Positions 52,576 to 61,714 of a DNA stretch of 64,000 nucleotides are shown here, one piece after another. The stretch lies in the NCBI GenBank assembly GCA_038116945.1, contig JAYOEY010000005.1, positions 62,001 through 126,000 of the forward strand. The letters run 5' to 3'. How positions within the stretch are numbered: the first letter of the stretch is position 1; each line of letters begins with the position of its first letter. This stretch comes from JAYOEY01 sp038116945. GTDB lineage: Bacteria; Pseudomonadota; Alphaproteobacteria; MPNO01; UBA2964. The notes beneath the pieces were generated by a model. It was not told where the DNA came from and did not search any database. It saw nothing but the letters and a program-made list of their open reading frames with translations. The translations under genes were made by a program, and so were the position numbers.

Positions 52576-53495
52576 ACGACAGAATGGCTCAGGCCGATCT
52601 TTCCGCTGGCGGCGAAGTGCAGGCCGTTGGCGCCGACGTACCAGATTTTATCGCGCTTCTGAAACCTCGCGTGATGTCGCTTGTCGTGTTTACCGGGTTC
52701 GCCGGCGTGTATCTCGCGCCGGGGACGATCCATCCTTTCCTCGGATTCGTTGCGGTTCTCTGCATTGCGGTCGGCGCGGGCGCCTCGGGCGCGATCAACA
52801 TGTGGTACGACCGGGATATCGATGCCGTTATGGAACGAACGAGCGGGCGACCGATTCCCGCCGGACGGATGAACGCGGGCGACGCGCTCGGATTTGGCGT
52901 CGTGCTGGCGGTCGGTTCCGTCGTCGTCATGGGGCTGGCCGTGAACTGGGCCGCCGCCGCCCTGCTTGCGGGCACCATCGCGTTTTACGTTTTCATCTAC
53001 ACTGTCTGGCTGAAACGCCGGACTCCGCAGAACATCGTGATCGGCGGCGCAGCGGGCGCCTTTCCTCCCATGGTGGGCTGGGCGGCCGTGACCGGAGACG
53101 TATCGATCGGTTCTCTTCTCCTGTTTGCAATCATCTTCATGTGGACGCCGCCCCATTTCTGGGCTCTGGCGCTTTATCGCAGCGGCGATTACGAAAAGGC
53201 AGGCGTTCCGATGCTGCCGGTCGTTTCCGGCGACGCGGAAACCCGCAAGCAGATCCTCATCTACACGGTTCTTCTGGTACCGCTCGGTCTGGCGCCCAGC
53301 CTGATCGGCATGGCAAGCTGGGTTTACGGCTCGGTCGCGGCCGCGCTCGGCGCGGTGTTTCTGGGGTTCGCCGTCTGCGTCTATCGCGACACCGGCGAGA
53401 AATTCGCCAAGCGCACTTTTGCCTTTTCAATCCTCTATCTGTTTCTGCTGTTCGCGATGCTGATCGTTGATCGCGCGGCGGGCCTTTCTGTCTGA
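52572..53495 (+). CDS. ctaB: Protoheme IX farnesyltransferase
   Basis: Makes heme O for the oxidase. It has 307 residues with about nine membrane helices and prenyl-diphosphate motifs of the UbiA superfamily (NMWYDRDIDAVMERTSGRP, then YRSGDYEKAGVPM). It starts within the ctaD stop codon. Its position between ctaD and the CoxF/CtaG genes is the standard alphaproteobacterial order. Confidence 0.96.
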   Translation: MNDRMAQADLSAGGEVQAVGADVPDFIALLKPRVMSLVVFTGFAGVYLAPGTIHPFLGFVAVLCIAVGAGASGAINMWYDRDIDAVMERTSGRPIPAGRMNAGDALGFGVVLAVGSVVVMGLAVNWAAAALLAGTIAFYVFIYTVWLKRRTPQNIVIGGAAGAFPPMVGWAAVTGDVSIGSLLLFAIIFMWTPPHFWALALYRSGDYEKAGVPMLPVVSGDAETRKQILIYTVLLVPLGLAPSLIGMASWVYGSVAAALGAVFLGFAVCVYRDTGEKFAKRTFAFSILYLFLLFAMLIVDRAAGLSV

Positions 53496-53510
53496 CGGCG
53501 GCGCGGGGAA

Positions 53511-53636
53511 ATGGATCAGCGCGAAGAACGAGATCGAAGAGTCAGGCGGCGTAATTATGCGCTGCTGGGCGTTCTTCTGTTCCTCGTCGCGCTGTTTTAT
53601 ACGATTTCCATCGTCCGGGTCGGCGGGACCATGTAG
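53511..53636 (+). CDS. coxF: CoxF-like small membrane protein
   Basis: A 41-residue protein: a charged N-terminus (MDQREERDRRVRRRNY), one membrane helix (ALLGVLLFLVALFYTISIV) and a short tail RVGGTM. This layout and its place between ctaB and ctaG match the small CoxF proteins of alphaproteobacterial oxidase operons, whose exact role in assembly is not settled. GGGGAA precedes the ATG, and 9 bases separate its stop from ctaG. Confidence 0.8.
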   Translation: MDQREERDRRVRRRNYALLGVLLFLVALFYTISIVRVGGTM

Positions 53637-53645
53637 GGGCGCCCG

Positions 53646-54233
53646 ATGGACCGTCGCCACGTGACCCTGATCGGACTTCTTTGCGTGATCGGCGCGATGG
53701 CGACGCTGACCGCTTTTGCCGTCCCGCTCTACGAATTCTTCTGCCGGACGACGGGGTTCGCGGGCACAACGCAGGTCGCCGAAAAGCCGTCGGAAACCAC
53801 CATTAACCGCGTCGTTACCGTTCGTTTCAATGCGGATATCCATCCCGGCTTGCCATGGCGTTTTGCCGCGAAGCAGGATGCGGTGAAACTGTATGTCGGC
53901 GAACCGGCCCTTGCATTTTATACGGTGCGTTCGGAAGCGCATGAGAAGACTGTCGGGACGGCGACATTCAATGTCACGCCTGCCAAGGCGGGACAGTATT
54001 TCAGCAAGCTCGACTGTTTCTGCTTCGTCGAGCAGGCGGTCCGTCCCGGGGAGACGGTCGATCTTCCGGTCCAGTTTTTCGTCGATCCCGAGATCGCAAA
54101 GGATCCCAATCTCGACGACGTCGACACCATAACGCTGTCCTACACGTTCTTCCGGAAGGACAGCGAAAACGCGTCCGGTCTGCGCGCTTCCCTGAAAGCG
54201 CGGGCGGACGACGCATTCACGAACGGGAACTGA
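53646..54233 (+). CDS. ctaG: Cytochrome c oxidase assembly protein CtaG (Cox11)
   Basis: Copper chaperone for CuB insertion. The 195 residues comprise one N-terminal membrane anchor (LIGLLCVIGAMATLTAFAVPLY), a conserved Cys just after it (EFFCRTTGF), and a periplasmic domain with the copper motif CFCF in KLDCFCFVEQAV. AGGGG precedes the ATG. coxC follows after 3 bases. Confidence 0.96.
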   Translation: MDRRHVTLIGLLCVIGAMATLTAFAVPLYEFFCRTTGFAGTTQVAEKPSETTINRVVTVRFNADIHPGLPWRFAAKQDAVKLYVGEPALAFYTVRSEAHEKTVGTATFNVTPAKAGQYFSKLDCFCFVEQAVRPGETVDLPVQFFVDPEIAKDPNLDDVDTITLSYTFFRKDSENASGLRASLKARADDAFTNGN

Positions 54234-54236
54234 CAC

Positions 54237-55094
54237 ATGACTGCACAAGCCGACAGCGCCTCCCACGGTTCCGAAAACAAGCATCCCTGGCACCTTGTCG
54301 ATCCAAGCCCGTGGCCGCTGGCCGGCGCGATGGCAGGCGGCGTTCTGATGGTGGGCGCCGTCATGTACATGCATGGCGGGGGCGGCATCGTTCTGCTGCT
54401 CGGTCTTCTGGGCGTCCTCGCGACCATGTTCTTCTGGTTCAGGGATGTGGTTCGTGAGGCGACATTCAAGGGTGACCACACCGGTCCCGTCCAGATTTCC
54501 ATGCGGTACGGCATGGTTCTGTTCATCGCGTCGGAGGTGATGTTCTTCGTCGCCTGGTTCTGGGCATTCTTTAACGCAAGCCTGTTTCCGCCGCCGGCGA
54601 TCAACGGCGTGTGGCCGCCGCCCGGCATCGTTCCGTTCGACCCGTGGGGCCTTCCGTTTCTCAATACGCTGATTCTCCTGACGTCCGGACTGACGCTGAC
54701 CTGGGCGCATCACGGGCTGATCGAAGGAAAACAGAAGCAGGCGGTTCACGGACTTGCCCTGACGATCCTGCTGGGGCTGGTCTTTACGGGCGTCCAGGCC
54801 TACGAGTACGGCCATGCCGCGTTCAGCTTCGCCTTCGAGGAAGGCGTGGCCGGGAAGGGCGGGATCTATCCGACGGTATTCTATATGGCGACCGGCTTTC
54901 ACGGTTTTCACGTGATTGTCGGCACCATCTTCCTGATCGTCTGTTTCTTCCGCACCCGGGCCGGACATTTCAAACCCGATCACCATTTCGGCTTCGAGGC
55001 GGCGGCGTGGTACTGGCATTTCGTCGATGTCGTCTGGCTGTTCCTGTTCTGCTGCATCTACTGGTGGGGCGCGGGCAGCGCCGCGGTTCACTAA
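54237..55094 (+). CDS. coxC: Cytochrome c oxidase subunit III
   Basis: Seven-helix membrane subunit of 285 residues. It begins HPWHLVDPSPWPL, as subunit III does. It contains WFRDVVREATFKGDHT, FIASEVMFFVAWFWAFF with the membrane Glu, and a C-terminal FHGFHVIVGTIFL and WYWHFVDVVWLFLF. It stabilizes subunit I and its proton uptake. Confidence 0.97.
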   Translation: MTAQADSASHGSENKHPWHLVDPSPWPLAGAMAGGVLMVGAVMYMHGGGGIVLLLGLLGVLATMFFWFRDVVREATFKGDHTGPVQISMRYGMVLFIASEVMFFVAWFWAFFNASLFPPPAINGVWPPPGIVPFDPWGLPFLNTLILLTSGLTLTWAHHGLIEGKQKQAVHGLALTILLGLVFTGVQAYEYGHAAFSFAFEEGVAGKGGIYPTVFYMATGFHGFHVIVGTIFLIVCFFRTRAGHFKPDHHFGFEAAAWYWHFVDVVWLFLFCCIYWWGAGSAAVH

Positions 55095-55105
55095 TCACGT
55101 CCGGG

Positions 55106-55480
55106 ATGACCGAACCCAGCAGGGATTGGCCGACGATCTCTCCGTTCCGGACCGGCATGGCATGTCGCTGTCCGCGTTGCGGGCGCGGGAAACTGTATGG
55201 CGGTCTTCTGGCCGTGGCGGAGCGCTGTGCGGAATGCGGGCTGGATTTTTCTCCGCATGATTCCGGCGACGGACCGGCGGTGTTCGTCATCTTCCTGCTC
55301 GGCTTCCTGGTGGTCCCGCTGGCGATCTGGCTTGAATTGTCTGTTGCGCCGCCGATGTGGGTCCATGTTGCCCTGTGGCCGCCGGTCATCATCGGCCTCG
55401 CCGTTGTGTTCCTGCGGCTGATGAAGGCGGTGCTGGTCGCGCTTCATTTCCGGAACCTGCGGCACGTCTACGATGAATGA
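55106..55480 (+). CDS. DUF983 family membrane protein
   Basis: A 124-residue protein. An N-terminal zinc-ribbon-like part has four cysteines (CRCPRCGRGKLY and CAECGLDF), followed by two membrane helices (FVIFLLGFLVVPLAIWLEL and WPPVIIGLAVVFLRL). It is regularly encoded between coxC and SURF1 in alphaproteobacteria. The function is unknown, and a role in oxidase assembly is inferred from position. Its stop overlaps the SURF1 gene by 8 bases. Confidence 0.88.
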   Translation: MTEPSRDWPTISPFRTGMACRCPRCGRGKLYGGLLAVAERCAECGLDFSPHDSGDGPAVFVIFLLGFLVVPLAIWLELSVAPPMWVHVALWPPVIIGLAVVFLRLMKAVLVALHFRNLRHVYDE

Positions 55481-56183
55481 CCCGCCGGGACAGCGCGGTC
55501 CGGTCGGCTTCATGCTGCTGGCGATTGTTTCGGCGGCGGCGCTTTGCTGTCTCGGCATCTGGCAGGTTCAACGGTTCGGCTGGAAAAAGGCGCTGATCGC
55601 CGAGCGCAAATCCGCCTATTCGTCGTCGCCGGCCGACCTGGTCGCTACCGGTGCGAAACCGCCGGAGTGGCGCCGCGTGCGCCTGACCGGACAGTTCGAC
55701 CATGCGAAGTCGCTGGTCGTCGGACTCCGGTCCTGGCGCGGCGGTCCGCACTGGCGTCTTGTCACGGCATTCCGGAGGACAGAAGGCGGCTGGATTCTGG
55801 TGGACCGCGGCTGGGCGCCGCGCGACTGGCGCGGTGCGGTACTCGACCGTCCCGAAGGAACGGTTACCGTCGAAGGGATCGTTCGCTATCCGCCGGCGCC
55901 CGGCCCGTTTACGCCTCTAGCGCCGCCGAACGGTTACGAATGGACGGATATCCAGCCCTCGCCGATGGCCGCCAGGCTGAACGTATCGGGGCGTGTCGAG
56001 CGGGAATTCTGGGTGGCGGCATCCCCGTCTTCAGGCCATCGCGGCTATCCGGTTGCCGACTCGGCGCTGGTCCTGCCGCGCAACAACCATCTGGGATACG
56101 CGCTTACCTGGTTCGGGCTGGCGGCAAGCGTGCTGGGCGTCGCGGGCCTTTACTGGAGACGTTTCCGAGGAACTATTTCCTGA
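55473..56183 (+). CDS. SURF1 family cytochrome oxidase assembly protein
   Basis: Heme a delivery and assembly factor, 236 residues. It has a membrane helix at each end (VGFMLLAIVSAAALCCLGIWQVQRF and GYALTWFGLAASVLGVAGLYW) with a periplasmic domain between. The family block GGWILVDRGWAPRDWR is present. The 3' end overlaps the convergent nicotinate phosphoribosyltransferase gene by 11 bases. Confidence 0.95.
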   Translation: MNDPPGQRGPVGFMLLAIVSAAALCCLGIWQVQRFGWKKALIAERKSAYSSSPADLVATGAKPPEWRRVRLTGQFDHAKSLVVGLRSWRGGPHWRLVTAFRRTEGGWILVDRGWAPRDWRGAVLDRPEGTVTVEGIVRYPPAPGPFTPLAPPNGYEWTDIQPSPMAARLNVSGRVEREFWVAASPSSGHRGYPVADSALVLPRNNHLGYALTWFGLAASVLGVAGLYWRRFRGTIS

Positions 56184-57372
56184 GCAGGAATTCGCGGCCC
56201 ACCTTGACCCTCGGCGTACCATCGTACTCGACGATATCCGCGGTGGCGTAGGTTTCCGACCAGGTGTCCGGCAGGTAGCTGCCCGTACCGATAACGTCTA
56301 CCGGCGCCCGGGCTTCTGCGAACATGTGGCACTTGGCGGGGCTGAAACCCGACGAGGCAACGATCTGTACGCCGGGAAAGCCGTTCTCGTTCAGGACTTC
56401 GCGCAAGCGCCAGATCGCGGCGGCGGAGACGCCCGCGCCGACCAGAAACCCGAGTTCCGCGGATGACCGGTATCCGCGCACGACCTGGGGAACGTTTCGT
56501 TCCAGAACTGCGTAGGATACCGTCGGGTCGAGGTTTTCGACATAGCGGCTTCCCGGCGTGTCGAGCCGCACCGACAGCATTCTCCGGGCGGCCCGCTCCG
56601 GAAAGCGCTGGCAGACGGCAAGGGAATCCGAAATCTCGCGGCCGAAGTAATCGACCAGCACCGTCATGGGCATGTCGGGGAACGCCTCGTCGAACATCTC
56701 GGCGGCGCGCAGCGTCGATCCGGCATAGCCGATAAACGCATGCGGCATCGTGCCGAGCCCGTGCTCCAGACCGAAATAATGCGCTGTCGCATCCGTGGCA
56801 TTGCCGATAAATCCGGTGGCGCCTGCTTCCTTCTTCGCCCGTTCGGATCCGACCGAGGCGGCATAGGCCATCATTTCCGCCATGTCGGTGCCTGCGCAGT
56901 GGCGGGCATCCATCGCCAGAAACGATACGTTCGGAAGGTCGCAGCACATGGTGCAGCTGTTGTAGGCGGCAACGCAGGCCGGGCCGAGTTTCTGCAGCAG
57001 CAGCGTTTCGAGCTCCGCCAGCTGCGTGAGCCGGCCGCTGACATACATCAGCGCTTCACCAGCGCCGACCCATTCGCCTTCCTGGTATCGAAGGTCGATT
57101 TCGATCCCGGTTCCCCGTTCGGCCGCGACGGCATTCAGCCAGTCCAGGGCGATCCGCGGCGCCGAAATCACGGGGCGGCGCATGAAGACGGCGTAGGTTA
57201 CCCGTACGTCGCCGAATTTCTCGACGGCTTTTCTGGTGCGCGTGAAGTATTTGTCCGTCCAGCGGGCGATTTCGTCGTCCTTGGTGGGCCAGGCGGCGCA
57301 GCCGTCGGAACGGCGGTCATCTCCCTTTTCGGCCTCCCCGGGATTTCGTACCGGGTCGATTCTCGCAGCCAT
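56173..57372 (-). CDS. Nicotinate phosphoribosyltransferase
   Basis: Salvages nicotinate into NAD by joining it to PRPP. The 399 residues carry the family's WTDKYFTRTRKAVEKFG entry, a phosphoribosyl-binding core with EHGLGTMPHAFI and VDYFGREISDSL, and a glycine-rich IGTGSYLPD near the end. It is shorter than E. coli PncB in the C-terminal part and closer to the type common in archaea and alphaproteobacteria. GGGGGAA lies about 10 bases before the ATG. It stands between the oxidase operon and thrC on the opposite strand. Confidence 0.88.
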   Translation of the reverse strand: MAARIDPVRNPGEAEKGDDRRSDGCAAWPTKDDEIARWTDKYFTRTRKAVEKFGDVRVTYAVFMRRPVISAPRIALDWLNAVAAERGTGIEIDLRYQEGEWVGAGEALMYVSGRLTQLAELETLLLQKLGPACVAAYNSCTMCCDLPNVSFLAMDARHCAGTDMAEMMAYAASVGSERAKKEAGATGFIGNATDATAHYFGLEHGLGTMPHAFIGYAGSTLRAAEMFDEAFPDMPMTVLVDYFGREISDSLAVCQRFPERAARRMLSVRLDTPGSRYVENLDPTVSYAVLERNVPQVVRGYRSSAELGFLVGAGVSAAAIWRLREVLNENGFPGVQIVASSGFSPAKCHMFAEARAPVDVIGTGSYLPDTWSETYATADIVEYDGTPRVKVGREFLLRK

Positions 57373-57447
57373 GGGTGTTTCGTTCCCCCTTGGGGTCGGT
57401 TTTGGTGTATTAAGGCTCGCTTTTTTAACAGCTTATCGCCGGAATCG

Positions 57448-58935
57448 ATGGACGCCTATAGCGAACTTGAAACGATGTTTCGCCGCATCTCAGTGCTGGA
57501 GCAGGCGGAAGGGATGCTTCACTGGGACCATTCCGTCCTCATGCCGGAAGGGGGCGCGACCGCCCGCGCTGAACAGCTCGCGACGCTGAGCCTCGTCGTG
57601 CATGAGATGTTCGAGGCGCAGCGCATGAGCGATCTTCTCGACGCGGCCGAGGCGTCGCCGCCCGAGAATGACTGGGCGCGCGCGAATCTGAGGGAAATGC
57701 GCCGCCGCTGGCGGCACGCCACCGCTGTGGACGGCGCGCTGGTAGAAGCGTCATCGCGCGCCGGCTCGAAGCTGGAGATGGCCTGGCGCGAGGCGCGTCC
57801 CAAAGGCGAATTCGCGCTGGTGCAGGGTCCGCTTTCCGACATGCTTTCGATCGTACGCGAAAAAGCTGCGGCGAAGGCCGATGCGCTCGGACTTCCGCCC
57901 TACGAGGCGCTGCTCGACCAGTATGAGCCCGGCGCGCGGACCGAATCGATCGACGCGATTTTCGGCGATCTGGCTGCCTTCCTGCCGGGGTTTCTTCAGA
58001 GGGTTCTCGACCGCCAGGCGGCGTCTCCCGCACCGGTCGCACCCGACGGGCCGTTTGCGACGGAAACCCAGAAAATGCTGTGCGAACGGCTGATGAAGCA
58101 TATCGGGTTCGATTTCGATCATGGCCGTCTCGATGTATCGCTCCACCCGTTCTGCGGCGGCGTGCCCGACGATGTGCGGATAACGACGCGATACCATGAG
58201 GACGATTTTACGCAGAGCCTCATGGGCGTTCTGCATGAAACCGGTCATGCAATGTACGAACGCAACCTGCCGGAGGCGTGGCGGTTGCAGCCTGTCGGCG
58301 AGGCGCGCGGCATGGCGATGCATGAAAGCCAGTCTCTCCTGGTCGAGATGCAGGTTTGCCGCGGTCCCGATTTTCTGTCCTTTGCCGCACCCATGATGAG
58401 GGAGGCATTCGGCGGACAGGGAGCGGCCTGGGATCTGGATAATCTGGGGCGTCTCTATACCCGGGTAGAGCCGGGTTTCATTCGCGTCGATGCGGACGAG
58501 GTGACCTATCCGGCGCATGTAATCCTGCGCTACCGGATGGAGCGCGCGCTGATCGCCGGGGACATGGAAGTTTCCGACATTCCCGATGCATGGAACGCGG
58601 GGATGGAAGAACTGCTCGGCCTGACCCCGCCATCGGACAGGGAAGGGTGCCTGCAGGACATTCACTGGTTCCACGGGTCGTTCGGCTATTTTCCGACCTA
58701 TACGATGGGGGCGCTGGCTGCGGCGCAGATTTTTGCGGCGGCGAACAGCGCGGTACCCCATATAAAGCCGGCGCTCGCCCGGGGAGAATTCGCGCCGCTG
58801 ATGGGATGGCTTGCCGAGAACATTCACGGTCAGGCGTCGGTTGCGTCGACGGACGAGATCCTGCTGGCGGCGACAGGCGCTCCGCTGGGGACGGAGGCGT
58901 TCAAGACACATCTGGAAGCGCGCTATCTGTCCTGA
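57448..58935 (+). CDS. M32 family metallocarboxypeptidase
   Basis: Zinc carboxypeptidase of 495 residues, related to Thermus carboxypeptidase Taq. HETGH at 263-267 holds two zinc ligands and the catalytic Glu, with the third ligand Glu in AMHESQSLLVEMQ. Further family blocks are DVRITTRYHEDDF and the C-terminal DIHWFHGSFGYFPTYTMGA. It is probably a cytoplasmic peptide-trimming enzyme. The start at 57448 follows GGAA; the long frame above it is antisense to the neighbouring gene and is ignored. Confidence 0.95.
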   Translation: MDAYSELETMFRRISVLEQAEGMLHWDHSVLMPEGGATARAEQLATLSLVVHEMFEAQRMSDLLDAAEASPPENDWARANLREMRRRWRHATAVDGALVEASSRAGSKLEMAWREARPKGEFALVQGPLSDMLSIVREKAAAKADALGLPPYEALLDQYEPGARTESIDAIFGDLAAFLPGFLQRVLDRQAASPAPVAPDGPFATETQKMLCERLMKHIGFDFDHGRLDVSLHPFCGGVPDDVRITTRYHEDDFTQSLMGVLHETGHAMYERNLPEAWRLQPVGEARGMAMHESQSLLVEMQVCRGPDFLSFAAPMMREAFGGQGAAWDLDNLGRLYTRVEPGFIRVDADEVTYPAHVILRYRMERALIAGDMEVSDIPDAWNAGMEELLGLTPPSDREGCLQDIHWFHGSFGYFPTYTMGALAAAQIFAAANSAVPHIKPALARGEFAPLMGWLAENIHGQASVASTDEILLAATGAPLGTEAFKTHLEARYLS

Positions 58936-59019
58936 CTTATTGTCGGCGAAAGCTTTGGACGATAGTCTGTGCCGCCATTTTCCGGGCGTACGCCGCGCGG
59001 AAGGAAATTAGAGGTTTTT

Positions 59020-60429
59020 TTGCGCTATATCAGCACACGGGGCCAGGCGCCGGTTCTCGATTTTGAAGACGTCCTGCTGACCGGACTGGCCCGGGACGGC
59101 GGTCTTTACCTGCCGGAAGAATGGCCGCAAATCTCACCGGATGATCTGAGAAGCTGGCGCGGGCTGTCCTATTCCGATCTTGCGTTCCGGGTCATGCATC
59201 CCTTTGTCGCCGGCGCCCTGTCTGATGACGAGTTCCGCGAAATCGTCGATGCGTCCTACGCTTCCTTCAGCCATCCCGCGGTTGCCCCGCTGCGTCAGCT
59301 GGACGCCAATCTCTTTCTGCTGGAGCTGTTTCACGGCCCGACCCTTGCCTTCAAGGATTTCGCCCTGCAGGTTCTGGGACGGCTGTTCGATCATGTACTG
59401 ACGCGGCGCGGAGAACGCACCACGATCGTCGGCGCGACGTCGGGCGATACCGGTTCGGCGGCGATCGAAGCCTGCCGCGGGCGCGATGCCATCGACATTT
59501 TCATTCTGCATCCCAGGGGACGCGTATCGGAAATCCAGCGTCGGCAGATGACGACGGTGGCGGACGGCAACGTCCATAACATCGCGATCGACGGCACGTT
59601 CGACGATTGCCAGGACCTCGTGAAGGCGATGTTCAACGACGAGCCCTGGCGCGATGCGATGAAACTGTCCGCCGTCAATTCGATCAACTGGGCGCGCATC
59701 ATGGCGCAGATCGTTTACTACGTCGCCGCGTCGCTGGCGCTTGGCGCGCCCGACCGGAAGATCGCCTTTGCCGTGCCAACCGGAAATTTCGGAGACATTT
59801 TTGCGGGATACGCGGCTTACCGCATGGGGCTGCCGATCGAACGGCTGATTATTGCGACCAACGCCAACGATATCCTGACGCGATTCATGGAAACCGGGGC
59901 CATGACGGCGAAGCCGGTGACGCCGACGCTGAGCCCCGCCATGGATATACAGGTTTCCAGCAATTTCGAGCGTCTTCTGTTCGAGCTTCACGGCAGAAAC
60001 GGTTCCGCCGTCGCGCAGGCGATGGCCGCGTTCCGGGAAAGCGGAACGATGAATGTCTCGGCCGAGATGATGGCGGATCTGCGAGTTTTGTTCGACGCCT
60101 CGCGCCTCGACGATGACGGCATCAGGGCGACAATTGCGCGGACGCAGGCGGAGGCCGGCGTGACGGTCGACCCCCATACGGCAACCGGGCTTCATGCCGC
60201 GGCTGCTTGCCGGACGAATGCGGCGACGCCGATGGTCGTGCTGTCGACGGCGCATCCCGCGAAGTTCACCGATGCCGTGGCGGAGGCGACCGGTTCGCCG
60301 CCGCCGCTTCCTGCTTCGCTTGCCGACCTTATGGAGCGCGAGGAGCGGCTGACGGTTCTGCCGAATGACCTGGCTGCGGTCCAGGGGTTCGTTGCGTCGC
60401 ACGGACGCGTGAAAGGCGGCGCCGCGTGA
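59020..60429 (+). CDS. thrC: Threonine synthase
   Basis: PLP enzyme that converts O-phosphohomoserine to threonine. From a TTG at 59020 (GAGG 6 bases upstream) it has 469 residues and begins RYISTRGQAPVLDFEDVL as ThrC does. The PLP lysine is in GPTLAFKDFALQ, with the phosphate-binding GATSGDTGSAAIEA. The upstream ATG frame at 58969 adds 17 atypical residues. A small hairpin (58980-59002) lies just upstream. The stop overlaps the M16 gene start (GTGA). Confidence 0.93.
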   Translation: MRYISTRGQAPVLDFEDVLLTGLARDGGLYLPEEWPQISPDDLRSWRGLSYSDLAFRVMHPFVAGALSDDEFREIVDASYASFSHPAVAPLRQLDANLFLLELFHGPTLAFKDFALQVLGRLFDHVLTRRGERTTIVGATSGDTGSAAIEACRGRDAIDIFILHPRGRVSEIQRRQMTTVADGNVHNIAIDGTFDDCQDLVKAMFNDEPWRDAMKLSAVNSINWARIMAQIVYYVAASLALGAPDRKIAFAVPTGNFGDIFAGYAAYRMGLPIERLIIATNANDILTRFMETGAMTAKPVTPTLSPAMDIQVSSNFERLLFELHGRNGSAVAQAMAAFRESGTMNVSAEMMADLRVLFDASRLDDDGIRATIARTQAEAGVTVDPHTATGLHAAAACRTNAATPMVVLSTAHPAKFTDAVAEATGSPPPLPASLADLMEREERLTVLPNDLAAVQGFVASHGRVKGGAA

Positions 60430-61691
60430 CCGTCCAGCTGTCGCAGCTCCCGAACGGCATGCAGGTGGTTACCGCGCGCATGGATTCGATTGAAAGCGTC
60501 ACGCTCGGGGTCTGGGCGCGCGTGGGAACCCGGTACGAGGACGCGTCGGTCAACGGCGTGTCCCATATGCTGGAGCACATGGCGTTCAAGGGGACGGCGC
60601 GGCGGGATGCCCGTGCGATCGCCGAGGAAATCGAGTCCGTCGGCGGAAACCTGAACGCCTTTACGTCGCGCGAGGTGACTGCCTATCACGCAACGGTGCT
60701 GAAGGAGGATATTTCCCTCGCGGTCGATCTTGTCGCCGATATTCTCCAGAATTCGCTCTTCGATGCCGACGAGCTGGAGCGAGAGCGTTGCGTCATCCTC
60801 CAGGAAATAGGACAGGCAAACGATACTCCCGAGGACGTGATATTCGACCGGTTTCAGGACACCGCTTTCCCCGACCAGGCTCTCGGCATGCCTGTGCTGG
60901 GCCCCCCCGAAATTGTCGCCTCGCTTTCGCGGGAGCAGCTCATCGATTACCAGCGGAGGCATTACGCCGCGCCTCGAATGGTTTTTTCGGCGGCCGGCAA
61001 GCTTGAGCACGAGACGATCGTCGCTCTCGCGGAAGAACATTTCGGCGCGCTTCAGGCGGGCGATGCGCCTTCCCTGGAGCAGGCGGCGTACCGGGGCGGG
61101 GACGAACGGGAGATACGACAGCTCGAGCAGGCGCACCTTGTCATGGGGTTCAACGGCGTCGGCTATCACGATGCCGACTACTATGCCCTTGGCGTCGCGT
61201 CGACGATGCTCGGCGGCGGCATGTCGTCGCGCCTGTTTCAGGAAATCCGCGAGAAGCGGGGACTCGTCTATTCGATCTACAGCTTTTCCTCGTCCTATTC
61301 GGATGGGGGGCTCTTCGGCGTGTACGCCGGAACCGGGGAAGACGGGCTGAAAGAGCTCATGCCGGTCCTGTGCGACGAGTTGAACGACGCCCGGACGCAG
61401 GTCGGAGAGGCCGAGGTCGCGCGGGCCAAGGCGCAGCTTCGCGCCGGCGTCGTCATGTCGCTGGAAAGCAGCTACTCGCGGGCCGAACAGATCGCGCGCC
61501 AGGTCGGCATATACGGCGCGCCCGTTCCGATTGAAGAGATCAAGGCCCGGATCGACGGGGTTACCGAGGACGATGTCAGGCGCGTGATCGGCCGAGTTCT
61601 CTCAAGCGCGCCCACGGTTGCCGCGCTCGGTCCGGTGCGCACACTGGAGCCTTACCATGCCTCCTGCCGGAGATTTTCGGCGACCGCGTAA
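60426..61691 (+). CDS. M16 family zinc peptidase (processing-peptidase-like)
   Basis: Pitrilysin-superfamily peptidase of 421 residues, similar to mitochondrial processing peptidase beta. The inverted zinc motif HxxEH is at 47-51 (HMLEHMAFKGT), with the distal Glu in the VILQEIGQANDTPED helix and the later RLFQEIREKRGLVYSI block. All metal residues are present. The GTG start overlaps the thrC stop, an association common in alphaproteobacteria. Confidence 0.94.
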   Translation: MTVQLSQLPNGMQVVTARMDSIESVTLGVWARVGTRYEDASVNGVSHMLEHMAFKGTARRDARAIAEEIESVGGNLNAFTSREVTAYHATVLKEDISLAVDLVADILQNSLFDADELERERCVILQEIGQANDTPEDVIFDRFQDTAFPDQALGMPVLGPPEIVASLSREQLIDYQRRHYAAPRMVFSAAGKLEHETIVALAEEHFGALQAGDAPSLEQAAYRGGDEREIRQLEQAHLVMGFNGVGYHDADYYALGVASTMLGGGMSSRLFQEIREKRGLVYSIYSFSSSYSDGGLFGVYAGTGEDGLKELMPVLCDELNDARTQVGEAEVARAKAQLRAGVVMSLESSYSRAEQIARQVGIYGAPVPIEEIKARIDGVTEDDVRRVIGRVLSSAPTVAALGPVRTLEPYHASCRRFSATA

Positions 61692-61714
61692 CCGGTATCC
61701 GACCGGCGCGGACC

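Noticed and set aside
56740..57447. Long N-terminal extension of the M32 carboxypeptidase
   Set aside because: It is antisense to the nicotinate phosphoribosyltransferase gene and carries no signal or domain.
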